NCBI GenBank assembly: GCA_026874595.1
Contig: CM049316.1
Location: 6,522,339 to 6,586,338 of the forward strand
Direction of reading: 5' to 3'
Source: Sipunculus nudus
Taxonomy: Eukaryota; Annelida; Sipuncula; Golfingiida; Sipunculidae
Length of the DNA: 64,000 bases
In this document: in pieces, positions 35,191 through 46,420 of the stretch
How the letters are laid out: each line of letters starts with the position of its first letter
How positions within the stretch are numbered: position 1 is the first letter of the stretch
The notes under the pieces: model-generated
Databases searched by the model: none
What the model saw: the letters and a program-made list of their open reading frames with translations, nothing else
Told to the model about the DNA's origin: nothing
Made by a program: the position numbers and the translations under genes

Positions 35191-35625
35191 AAGATCGCGA
35201 GGGAACGCGAAAAGATCACGAGGGAACGCGAAAAGATCGCGAGGGAACGCGAAAAAGTTCGCGAGGGAACGCAAAAAGATCGCGAGGGAACGCTAATTGA
35301 ACGCGAGGGAACGCGAAAAGATGGCATTTATCACATATCCCGATTATATTTAACAATAATGTCATCTTAGAACACACATACATTTTCAGGCATTTTTATC
35401 ATATATTTACCATCTTTCCTTCTGATAGTTCTTCATTTAAAATTGCGGAAAAATTAACAAATGATTCTCTATTAAAAATTCGCATGAAATAATTCTATGA
35501 AACAAAATGTTAACCATTATTTTTAGGTGCCCCTTTTTTCGTGAGGGAACGCGAAAAATATCGCGAGGGAACGCGAAAAGATCGCGAGGGAACGCGAAAA
35601 GATCGCGAGGGACCGCGATATTTAC
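35191..35625 (-). repeat. CpG-rich iteron arrays, right arm
   Basis: Ten units of GATCGCGAGGGAACGCGAA in two blocks (about 35191-35322 with six and 35540-35625 with four), in inverted orientation to the left arm. About 210 bp of AT-rich sequence separates the blocks and has no counterpart on the left, so it was either gained here or lost there. Confidence 0.95.
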
Positions 35626-35698
35626 TCAGAAAAAAAAATATCACGTATGTCACTTTAGGGGCTCCATATAGTTTAGTAGAACACATGTTTTAAAGCAG

Positions 35699-35990
35699 GG
35701 AGATCGTGTGTACGCATCTCAGCCGAGGCGGTCAGAACCAGTTACGATCAGCCCTAACCCAGCGTGAGCGCTCTTCAAGCTTAATGGGAAGATCGTGCCG
35801 AGTGGGCCTGCTTCACTCACAAAGAGTACGTGCGCCTTTCGGAGGTTCCTCGGTCGTTTGACGCAGCAGTGGTGGCGATAATACACCCAGGGGCGGTAGT
35901 CATCTGGCCTGGTTACCACCATGATAAAAAAATGAGAGCATGTGAAACTGCTCAATGAAGTAGTCGGAAACCGGAATGCAATTATTTAGA
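35699..35990 (+). mobile_element. SINE family 2, near-complete copy
   Basis: Begins in a decayed tRNA-like B-box region (GTACGCATCTCAGCCGAGG), then CAGCGTGAGCGCTC, AATGGGAAGATCGTGCC, CCTGGTTACCACC and a 3' part matching 31690-31720 (GTCGGAAACCGGAATGC). It sits immediately outside the right arm of the composite element. Confidence 0.65.
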
Positions 35991-36008
35991 TGTACATATA
36001 CAAAGTTA

Positions 36009-36716
36009 AGCCGGGCCGGGTTGGCACACGTGTGAACCCTGACACGGCGTTCTCTGTTCTGGTATGTTCTTTGAGCGTGTGTACTGTGTATTATAGATTG
36101 TTCGTGAAAGGGAATTTTCTAGAGTTTTCGGAGGAAAGGTTATTAACAGGGGCTGTGTTTTAGAGCAGCCGAGAGAGAGGTGAGAGAATATTTCAGCGGA
36201 CACAGAAGTGTGTATGTCAGTTTGTGGGACCTATTCCGATAAGTGCGGCAATTATAGATTTTCTTCAGATTTTCTTCTGGATTTGTGACGAATCTTATTT
36301 GGTCTTCAGTTTATTTTCGGGATTGTTATAAGAGCTTAACTTTGGACTCAGTCTGTTATTCTCCGAGAGAATTTGTGTGAACTGTTCGTCAGGCTTATAC
36401 ATTTTAAAGGACTTATCGCTGCAACAATGGTGGTATCCAGGTACTGTGCACTTTGTTTATATTTCTGTGTGATTGTATTGATTTGTTGTTATACTGCTGT
36501 TATACTGTGTAATTGTATTGATTTAGTGTATTGTAATGTTAGGGTTGTTTTAAGAATAAATTATAGTTATTTGTTAACAAAAAACCACTGACTTCTTTAT
36601 TCATTCCCCTAGACATTTCACGCTGCCTAGTGTTACAGAATCTGATTTTTTTTCTCCTTGACAAAATTTGTGTTCATCACGCATACGTGATCTGTTGATA
36701 TTAGGTTCCGTAACAA
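36009..36716 (+). mobile_element. LTR-like unit, copy 1
   Basis: About 710 bp matching, in inverted orientation, 43471-44154. Within it, TGTGAACCCTGAC (36032) and CCTAGTGTTACA (about 36626-36637) form a TG...CA pair. AATAAA occurs near 36555. The similarity runs on to TTCCGTAACAA. The TG...CA ends and internal polyadenylation-like signal suggest a solo LTR plus adjacent leader, but the exact boundaries and orientation are unresolved. No gag or pol is next to it. Confidence 0.6.
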
Positions 36717-36951
36717 TTTTTATGGATCATTTTGGCCATGAATTTCACAAGTTTTATAATCTTTACGTCAGGTAGGCTAAAGCGACAAGCTGAGGAAAAT
36801 ATAAGTAACTCTAGCCAATACGAAATATGACAATGTTTATCCGTGTCACTTGCTTTATAGTCACAACATACCATCAGAAGGCCCCGTTAATTTAGCTACT
36901 GATATAAAGTGCCCATCAATTAGTCACGTGATCATTGTCCCGGTTTGGGAC

Positions 36952-37195
36952 AGGAGCGGATTAAGAAGGGGTCTGCTCTTTTTTTACGTAAAAAGTCTGC
37001 AGAAAAGAAAAATACATCCATATTGCCGATAAGCAACGCAGGCTTTGTTCCGCTTTCTTCCCACTTATGTACGAGAATCACTCCGGGGACACTTGTTTAC
37101 CTGTGCCAGGGTGTTGAGAGCACCCCCACCCTGGGGGAAGGGGGTGGGTCAGGGGTGGGTTGAGACCCCCCGCCCCCTTAAGATCCAGTATCTGC
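36952..37195 (+). mobile_element. hAT-like MITE
   Basis: Starts CAGGAGCGGATTAAGAAGGG and ends, on the minus strand, CAGGGGCAGATACTGGATCT. The right terminus recurs inverted at 41710. The 8-bp flanks are only partly similar, so a target duplication is not proven. Confidence 0.6.
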
Positions 37196-37199
37196 CCCT

Positions 37200-39450
37200 G
37201 TGGGGAGGAAGAGATGAGTGTGTGATACTCACAGTCTGTCTTTTGAGCAACATGACATCCATAAACACTCCATTGAATCTGATGCCTGGAAAACACGGAT
37301 CGATTGGAGCCGAGGTACGCGGACATTTACGAAAATGAATAAAAGGAATGATGTTGATGGAATCCTTAAAAAACCAACGTCGATGTGAATTGAGTTTTAT
37401 GAAAGCTTGCAGAGACCAGAGTGCTTCGTTTTATGTTATTTTCCCCACTGATATTATAATGTTCCGGTAGACCAGAATATGAACCTGCGAACAGAACCCG
37501 CAGGCACCTAAACCAACCCGACTTTTTTGGAAGAACAACATCGAAAGCATAAAAACAATAAGGGAAAGCGGTGACGTTTATAAAATATTGACATACTTAA
37601 AAATTGAATTTTTTTTATATGGACCAAATAAGGTTTTGGAGATTGACTACTAGTTTATATATCTTTCTGCCTCATGTCTATTGTGTCTTAGTACCACACT
37701 TTTAGTGGATTTGTAATGGTATTGGACCCCTAATAAATTTTAGATTATTTGTTCTCATTAAGATTATGAACAATATTTGTAATATGCAAATTAGGCCGCC
37801 ATAAACAAACACTGAATTCATGAGGTCATGTGACAACACTTGAGTCGTTGTCAGGGGCGTTTGACTGCTGATGACGATCGTGAGATACACGGTCGAAAGC
37901 TAAAGCTTCGCATAATGCGAGTCCCCGAGTTGAGAATTTTAACTAACCTTGTGGAATCTCTAGGGACAGAATCCAACATACATAGTTTAAAACACTGTAT
38001 TGTTTCTAATATTAAGAAAAAATCATGATAAAAGGCAAAACACTATAGCTAGACGTAGAGTTCATGGTCAAATATTAATGTCATAGAAAGGTGAAAGAAT
38101 GTCGATTATATTTTAATATTTTAAAAATATGCAAATCAGGGCTCCAATAACAAAAGGTCTACATTTTCCAATAGCGGTTCGGAATTAGATTTTCATTTTT
38201 TCTATCATGCGCCATTCAAAAAATTATACTTTTCCATTATGTTGAGAACTAAGCATGAACTTACTCTGAATCACAATGGAAACGATTTATTTCCTGGTAT
38301 AATATAAATAAAATGTATGATTATTTTTCCCAAAATAATTGATTATACCGCACATTAAACTCATTGTTTTTTTAAAGCGTGTAATATTTCTTAGTAGGAA
38401 AGCTTGCAGCTAAAGTATAAGAAGATAATTTGCACGTTGTATACCAGTTTAGAATCACTGCGTGCTCAAACTGCAAAAACCTTTTTTCGCAATATGCATT
38501 CAAATTTGTCTGACAGTTATAGATGCAAAATTACATAATTCCAGAAATCTGATATTTGATCAGCAACCTGAGTATACAGTAACACCTTAAAATGTTCAAA
38601 ATACAGGTTTGTCTCCTTTCTTGTTGTGGACTTCAGCTTGATGGTGGGATTTTATGAACCAGTCTAATTTCATACTTCAACCATACATTATGTTACTCCT
38701 TTGTTTTCTTGGGAAATTCTGCTATTATTTTCCAATCCGAGATTCTATTGTTGCAAAGAGCAAAGTCTGAAGAGACAATTAAATATGACACAAATAGTAT
38801 CTGTTGTTATTTATCCTCATTTAAGACAGATCATGTTTTTACATAGGAACAGAAATGTTGAAAGCCATCTTTTTATCTACGTAGGCCAAGAACAATTGAA
38901 AACACATATATAATAATGTTTGAATAATTATCATTATATACACCAAAACCAACCCGAATTTGCATAAAACATGTTAACATGTGCAACTAGCCTTTTCTAA
39001 CATTGTTTTATAATGATCCGTGAACATAAAAACCTATGTTTAACCCATAACATGTTACTATTTTTTTAGTTAATTCTTAAGAAATTGGAGACGGTACACC
39101 TTTGGCTAATAGCGGTCTTTTCTACGAATATCGCCAAGTGTCGTTAATCTAAAATTTACAAGGGAACACAGGCGATCACAAATTCAGCAAAACCTTGTAC
39201 ATGGTACCTCAGACTGGCAGCTGTTTTAGACTCTGTCAAAAACGAGGCAGCAATTAAAATAAATTTCACTTTATTCACATTACTTGGAATGCTGAACTTT
39301 AAATATGAGCAACCTGAGCTTGACTTAATTATCAAATGGTGATATTCTTCTTAAGATATTGCCTGCTTAATGTCAGGTAATACTCTTGCCCGCCCTCCGT
39401 CTTGTTATATACAACATTAACCGACAAGATAGGGCAATAACATGTTACTA
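37200..39450. other. No gene seen
   Basis: AT-rich sequence. ATTTGCATA/TATGCAAAT-type octamer words recur near 37783, 38129 and 38955 in both orientations, as they do at 40690-40890. This suggests old diverged local duplications. No coding frame is supported. Confidence 0.4.
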
Positions 39451-39454
39451 AGAC

Positions 39455-39990
39455 AATTGATAGTGTAATGAGGCAGAAAGTTACATACACTATAGAAGTC
39501 AATATCCGCAAACCTTATTATGTCCATATAAGGAATGCTTAATTTCAAAGTATGTCAAAATTTTTGCAAACGACACCACTTTCATCCTTTTTCACGTTTT
39601 CGATGATACTCTTAAAAATACGGTCTGGTTTGGGTTCCTAGGGTATTACTCTTGGTTATTTCACAGCTCTCTCTTCGTCGTCGTATTTCTGGGTATTACC
39701 GTGCTCCACATGATTCACCTGAAACTGATTTGTAACAACACATTTCTTGTTGTGTTTCATCAGACAAGGTACAGTGTTCAGGTGATGTCTGCCACAAGCT
39801 TTAATTATATTTTGCGTCATCAAAGCTTTTTATAAAACTGAATTCGGACTGGCTTTGAAAGATAATCTTTGTGCAGGATTATATTTCCATATGTTTTACC
39901 AGTCGCTGACTGTGTATTTCGTGCAACACCAGAACAGTGACTGTTCTTTTGTTTTGATAAGGTTTTTATGAAGTTCTTATTTCCGTAATA
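39455..39990 (+). repeat. Diverged local duplication, copy 1 (contains hairpin)
   Basis: Shares with 42540-43020, in the same order, GCAAACCTTATT, AAGTATGTCAAAATTTTTGC, TTTTCGATGATACTCTT, GCTCCACATGATTCACCTG, ACTGATTTGTAACAA and CAGACAAGGTACAGTGTTCA. A hairpin TCACCTGAA (39715-39723) / TTCAGGTGA (39777-39785) lies inside it. No open frame is conserved between copies, so it is not an exon pair. Confidence 0.85.
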
Positions 39991-40599
39991 CAAATATCGC
40001 CCTAAGTCGTTAAGAGAACTACTTATCTTAAATGTATCTGTCAACCCATAAGATCTCAAATCCACCATAAACTAATCCCCGACTGGCAACTAGATAAGCG
40101 GTACAAAATAGTGTGGAATTGTAGAAATAACGAAAACTGATGGACCAGTCTCGGTGCTTGAACGCTTTGAGTTGTAAAATGAATATATACAGAAAAGAGA
40201 GAGCATCTGTTAAAGATCAAATATATCTGATGTTCCATTAGATCTCCATGGTGAATCCCAACGGGAGGATCCGTAATCGATCATAAAACCTTGACGTCAA
40301 TCCCTGATTTGCGAAACGTAAAAGGACTGCTACAAAATAATTGATCATTGGCGGTAAAACCTGTACATTTTTCTTCTGGATAAAGTATTTACAAATGAAT
40401 GTTCATGCTTGATGTTTAGAGGCATTGCTAATATAAGTATATGGTTTAGGGCAGAATTTTTGCCCCGGATAGATAGGAAAACGGTATATAACTTGCACAT
40501 TGATTAAAATTATAACCCTTTATCGCATATTAATATAAATAAAATGCGCTACACATCCATATTAATCACTGTCAATAAAATGTTGTAACAGGGATCGAT

Positions 40600-41045
40600 C
40601 TTGAAAACATGTGTTAGAGACGTTTGATCAATAATCATGGAAAATTTTTTAAATGATAGACAAAGTACAATATTTGTCAATGGCAGACCTGATTTGCATA
40701 TTATAAATCAGGAAAATTAAAATGTAATCCAACCTGTTGTTAGTATGCTTTATTATTATTCCTTGACCATGAAAACCTGAAGTCTAGATAATTTAGGTGG
40801 CCAACCACTATTGTTCGTTTCTGGAAACGGTTTCAGAGATACATACTGTAAACGATAGAATTTTTGTTAATAGCGGCTTTAATTTGCATATTACAAAATT
40901 TTACAATTAAAATGTAACCCAAATTCTTTTTTACTTGCTGCCATGAAAACCTAAGCCGAGACATAGTGATTGGCTTTTACCATGGTTATTTCTTGAGATT
41001 TTGGAAAAAGTAAGGATTTTGTTAACAGCGTTACTAATTATAAAT
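40600..41045 (+). repeat. Short-range degenerate direct repeats
   Basis: Phrases like CCATGAAAACCTGAAGTCTA and ATTTGCATATTA recur two or three times at roughly 180-bp spacing with heavy divergence. Confidence 0.5.
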
Positions 41046-41189
41046 ATTCCAAGATCTTAATGAGGACTCTTAATCTAATATGTATCAGGGGACCCATACC
41101 ATTTTAAGTCCATCAATATACTCGTGCACCCGAAAGCTAATGTATAGGAATTGTCACACAGTTAATCTTTAGAAAGGTGTCAACCATTC

Positions 41190-41450
41190 ACATTACTTTT
41201 TATTAATGTTGTAAATAAGTTAATATAGACATGAGCCAGAAAGTAAAATAAACTAGTAATCAATCTCCCCAAACCTTATTATAACCATATACCCATACAT
41301 GGAATTCATCATTTTTAAATATGTCTGTATTTTGCAAACGAGAGCGCTAAACTCGTTTACCAAAATATTTCATTCCAAAAAGTCGATCTGGTTTAGGGTC
41401 TTGGGCTGTTATGCGTGGCAGGTTCACAGCTTGGTCTGCAAGAACGTAAT
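41190..41450 (+). repeat. Diverged local duplication, copy 2 (partial)
   Basis: Shares CCAAACCTTATTATAACCAT, TAAATATGTCTGTATTTTGC and GTCGATCTGGTTTAGGGT-like words with copies 1 and 3 but lacks the hairpin segment. Confidence 0.65.
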
Positions 41451-41709
41451 TACATCAATGGAAAACATAAAAGCACTATTTTCTCTGCAAGCAGTCATAT
41501 TCAGGACTCATCAACTAAATTAAGATCGACGATGATTTCAACGGTTCCATCAACAAGAATGTACGTCTTTGGTGCTTTTTCGTAAAAGTTCGGGTACCTC
41601 GGCCTAACTGATCCGTGTTTTCTAGACATCAATTCAATGGAATGTTTATGGACGTCATATTGCTCTGACGACAGACTGTGAATATCCACACTCCTCTTCT
41701 TTCTGGTCC

Positions 41710-41945
41710 TAGGGGCAGATACTAGATCTTAAAAAAAGGGGGGGAGGGGGGGAGGGGGGGGGCTCAACATTCTGGCATAGATAACCAAGGATATCCAAGT
41801 GTGCCGGGGGTGCTACAAGACCTGACTCTCGGTTGCAAAATACGGCGCGTATAACTCTGTTCCAGACGGTTTTGGTAAAAAAAAAAAAAGAGGCGACCGC
41901 ACCTTTGCCCCCTCTTGATTACAGCTACACCATGCCTGGACAACG
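41710..41945 (-). mobile_element. hAT-like MITE, inverted relative to 36952-37195
   Basis: Begins TAGGGGCAGATACTAGATCT, matching the right end of the MITE at 36952-37195 in the opposite orientation, followed by a poly-G block. The other end near 41945 is poorly preserved. Confidence 0.5.
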
Positions 41946-42534
41946 ATCACGTAACTACATCGACACTTTACACCAGTAGCTACATTATAAGGTTCCCTTG
42001 ACGGAATATTCTGTCTATAAAGAAGACAGGGTTATATTTCGTTATGTCCATAGTTATTCATATTTTTTTCGCGTCTGGGACAGGGGAGTTGTTGAGCAGA
42101 AATATTTGTTTCGCGCCTTGGTTACGTGGCGTAATAGTTGTGAAACTGAAAACTCCCGTCCAAAATGATCCATAAAAATTTATAAGGTAATTTTATAAAT
42201 CAATCCGGGCAGGTTTATATATATTTAGTGTATCATTTCCAAATATAATGACCACGGGGGAATTTCATTTATTTTTTTAAATGTCAAACTAACCACAAGA
42301 TAGACAATAAAAGATGCCATTTACTTCGAAACATTGAATTCAAATTTATTTAAACACCCCTTGCTTTAAGATCAATCGGTTTTGTCTCACGTTCTCTCAT
42401 TTAGATAAATCTGAATATTTGACAATATGTCATAAAATAACTTACATCATGGTATGCTCACTGGATATATTACCCTTTTTTCTTCATTAACGGATCTGAA
42501 AACCTTACATCAGTTTCATTCCTGTTTAATTTTA

Positions 42535-43025
42535 CTATAAATGTGAGATGGACAATATCTGCAAACCTTATTTTTGCCATGTAAGAAATTCTACATTTCT
42601 AAGTATGCCAAAATTTTGCAAACGTTCGCCTTTCCCTGCGTTACCCTAATTGGTCTGACGTTTTCGATGATGCTCTTTCCAAAAGAGTCGGTCTAGCTTT
42701 TCCTGGGGTTTGAATTACCCTTGGAAGAAACAGGCTGGTCTACGGTCATTATAGGGTGTATTGCTCCACATGATCCACCTGAAACTGATTTGTAACAATG
42801 TATTTTTTTTTCATTTTCACAAACCAGGTGTCAGTTTTATCAGACAAGGCACAGTGTTCAGGTGGTGTCTGTCTTAAGCTATTGTTATACGGTGGCATCA
42901 TCAAAGGTTATATCATACTGAGTGCGTAATGGCTTGGAAACATAATCTTTGTACCGGATTCTTTTCCCAGTTGTTGCACTAGTCATCGTCTGTAAATTTC
43001 TTAAGACATCAGAAAAGGGCTTGTT
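42535..43025 (+). repeat. Diverged local duplication, copy 3 (contains hairpin)
   Basis: Same order of shared words as 39455-39990. The hairpin stem is CCACCTGAA (42775-42783) / TTCAGGTGG (42857-42865): the outermost pair is C-G here and T-A in copy 1. Confidence 0.85.
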
Positions 43026-43470
43026 CTTTAAATATGTTTGCTAAGGGAAAAGCATGGTTTCTCTGTGAGGGGTATCCACATGTCAGTTGTTATACTTGTA
43101 CACATAACAAGAGCTTCGCGCAGGTGACAGACAGGACAATGTATGGTGCCGTAAGCAGGTGTGAACCAGAGACTCAATTACAGACGGTCCACGATCACAC
43201 GTTTCAGACAGGATTCCCCAGATCTATTATTGGCCAAAAGCCCTCTCCACAATGTATTTTCCATGAGGGCGATAAACAGAGCACAAATGACCCCTCCCCT
43301 TGCCGTCATTATTGCACACCAAATCACCACTCACACTGGTGTTTCTTTCTATGCAGAAGTGTATCAAGGGGTGAACATATTGTCCAGACCCCCACCCTTC
43401 CACCCTCTCCGCCCCCTCCCCCCCCCCCCATCCAATTTTCCTTTTTTTTTTGCTGCGAGACAGATTAATA

Positions 43471-44154
43471 TTGTTACGGAACCTGATATCAACATAGTCG
43501 TGACGAGCCTAAATTTTGTTATGGAGATTTTAAAAAAAATCAGATTCTGTAACACTAGGCAGCGTGAAATGTCTAGGGGAATTAATAAAGAAGTCAGTGT
43601 TTTTTGTTAACAAATAACTATAACTTATTCTTTAAAAAACCCTAACATTACAATACACTAAATCAATACAATAACACAGTATTACAACAGTATAACAGCA
43701 AATCAATACAATCAAACAGTAAAATAAACAAAGATCACAGTAACTGGATACAACCACTATCACAGCGACAAGTCCTTTAAAATGTATGAACCGGATGAAC
43801 AGTTCACACAAATCTTCTCGGAGAATAACAGTCCAATGTAATTACAAAATCAATCTACTGTTATCCAAAACTGAAATCCTGGCAGTGATCCGAAAGGCGA
43901 ACTGAAGACTGTGCACGTTTCGGAAAAAGTCCCACTTTTCTGTGTCCGCTGGAATATCCGCTCTCACCTCTCTCTCCCTCGGCTCTAAAACACAGCCCCA
44001 ATTTATAGCTTCCCCATCAAGCCGAGAACTTTCCTTTCCCGAACAATCTAAAGAACAATACATAATACACAGTACACACGCGTTACAGGAAACATCTAGA
44101 ACAACATCGCTGTGTCTCTACATATCAGGGTTCACACGTGGGCCGGCCCGGCTT
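43471..44154 (-). mobile_element. LTR-like unit, copy 2 (inverted)
   Basis: Reverse complement of 36009-36716 with many substitutions. On the plus strand it begins TTGTTACGGAACCTGATATC and ends GGGTTCACACGTGGGCCGG. Together with copy 1 it brackets about 6.75 kb that contains the local duplications but no recognisable retroelement genes. Confidence 0.6.
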
Positions 44155-44159
44155 GGCCA

Positions 44160-46415
44160 GGTGATGTTGTCATGGAAACGAGCTATGCGTTCTACACGAA
44201 CTAAATGTCAATAACACATGGCAACGGACAATGCTAGCGCCGCACAATAAAAGAGACATGTCAAGAGCTCACAGACATCTGTAACAATGTTTAACATTTA
44301 AAGCAAAATAAACCTTTAAATCATTAACTCCGCAAAAAATAGGCCTAGAGTATTCATAAATAATAACATTTTTCTTATCTGTATTAATCGGATTAATTAT
44401 GACTAAATAACACGTAATACTTCCTTTGTAATCAGCTGAATCAAATGATATACCTACTTATAAAGTTAAGATGTAACTGTTTAAGAAAGTAAAGCTTAAA
44501 ATGTAATCAGAGGTTATCAGAACCGTTGAAAGGTTAACAATCTTACAAGATTCCCAATTCACAGCTCGCCGTGTCTCATGACAAAAGCAGTCAGAATTAC
44601 GTGGATAAATAAACCGGGTGGGTGAAGCTATTCTCCTGACATGGAGCAAAATAAAAGGTTCAAAATACAATAAACAAGAAGCTGGATGAGGAAATGAACC
44701 TGGGTAAACAAACCACAAAGCTCAGAGTTTATTTTTTTTGTTTAGTTTTTTTTATGTACGCGAACAAAATACGGATTCGTCCTTTTCATACACGTTTATT
44801 ATCTCGAGATAGGACAAACTTTTGTGATTTATTTGAATCTAAAGAACATTAGTTGACTTAACTCAGAGTTTTATTACATGATATAAGTTTCTAATTTTAT
44901 GAGCTAACAATATCTACTTCCAAAGAATTTACTAGTCTGTTGTAAATAAGTAATCCCTTATACATAAAATTGCTGTCTGTGCTTGAAAATAAAATATATT
45001 TCTTTTGTATGAACCGATCTTATCATTATAACCAATAGGCATCCTATTTGTTCATGTGTACACTGCCTAAATAGTTCAATTTGTTGAATGCAGGGCCTGG
45101 TTATCATGGCCAGTCAGGCACTTCTACTATGTATAAAGGTTTGTATGAGACAAAGAAAGATTATATATTGAATCCATCTCAAGTGTAGGAGGTCATGTGG
45201 TCGGCCGTGTTCGTGTGTGTGCCAGTGATACCTGGATTGAATTCAGAAACTTAAGAAAAAAAATTATTAATGTTGGGACTGATTGAGAATTTATTTTCAG
45301 ATTCATCCCTTTGTCTGCTATGTCGTGTGATATATCGTCAAAGATAAACTGATAGTCACGTCATCTTCGCTTTATAATCTGGCCCTCACATAATTCCATT
45401 TAAATAATGGAGAACTTTTGCAGATATTCTACGGACAAGGAAGGTACCGTTACCGGGTTATAGTGAGTAACTGAAGGGCTCTTGTCGCCATGGTGACGTC
45501 AACGTCAAGTGTGTCATTGTTTACTGACAATGACGTTTTAATAAGGTCGCGCGGTCCTGACAAGCCGCTGTTTGCTGACAGTTACGGCCCTATGAGGTGT
45601 TATCTAGATGGTTTGGCTTACAGCCACCCTTTTCCCCCAGACGTAACCGTATCAGTACTTTTTGACGTTTAAAAAATCCCATTGTTTCGGGTAAGGGTAT
45701 AACCTATGGCGTGACTGCTCTCCGGGTTGCTTGCCTCACCCCATTACTTAGTAAAATTCTAAGTCGATTCGAAAGATTTTGACGGATGGCAGTAACGTCT
45801 TATGCATTACACTCCTCAGTGGAATTTATCATCATTCAATCACAGCCTGTACACTACGACAAACATTAAACATCCGTTGGTTTTACGTACTGGTCATGAT
45901 GATAAGCATGAAATTCTGCCTTGCAGGAAAGGCGCCAAATTAAGTGACCATAATTGAAATGTAAGAATGAAATGGGTGCAGTTTAATGCACGTTATTAAT
46001 TATTTGAATGGATTAAGGCAAGTAAACAAATTAGAAACATTAACACCGGTGGCCTTATGCTTTTTTATAGGGAGTTTAAACAGCGCTTCAATAAACTAAG
46101 CCCTCTGATAAGCGGTCAGACCGTTTGCCTCTTACAACAAAGCCGTGACAATTCATTGTACGACCAAAAATTATAAATTATGAAGATTAATGTTTTCAGT
46201 GGTGTCAGTGACTTGTTTAATCTTCCTATTTGCAGTTAACAAAATATGTTTATATTAATCAAGTTTAGAAAGAAAAATCGAGAAATACAACAAAGAAACC
46301 CGTGTGATGGATCACCTGCGGACACGGTTTATTTACGACAAATAGCTCTTCACATGTATAGAGTCACTTTCCTCTTGTAAAATATGATCTTACTTAACAA
46401 AAAAAATGAATAAAA
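44160..46415. other. No gene seen
   Basis: AT-rich sequence. A 60-codon frame at 45490-45672 is GC-richer than its surroundings but matches nothing I know. No SINE heads or terminal repeats. Confidence 0.4.
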
Positions 46416-46420
46416 TTTAA

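Larger units (their letters stand above)
31031..35665. mobile_element. Composite 4.6-kb element with long inverted arms
   Basis: The outermost bases GCCCCTAAAGTGACATACGT at the left match the reverse complement of the right end. The arms continue inward through iteron arrays and a conserved arm body to about 31455 on the left and 34966 on the right. The left arm is about 425 bp; the right is about 700 bp because roughly 210 bp of other sequence splits its iterons. The interior holds no transposase, only a SINE fragment, a (TA)n tract and a pearl/HINE-like element. This is consistent with a non-autonomous DNA transposon with long terminal inverted repeats that accumulated insertions. The superfamily is unresolved; I could not define a clean target duplication, although TATAGTT occurs beside both ends. 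Confidence 0.75.

Noticed and set aside
31021-35675. TATAGTT beside both ends of the composite element as a target-site duplication
   Set aside because: It is offset relative to where the inverted repeats stop matching on the two sides, and the sequence is simple enough to recur by chance.
43034-43610. Two overlapping plus-strand ORFs of 144 and 149 codons
   Set aside because: They share the same DNA in two frames and run through a poly-C tract into the LTR-like unit. No recognisable domain.
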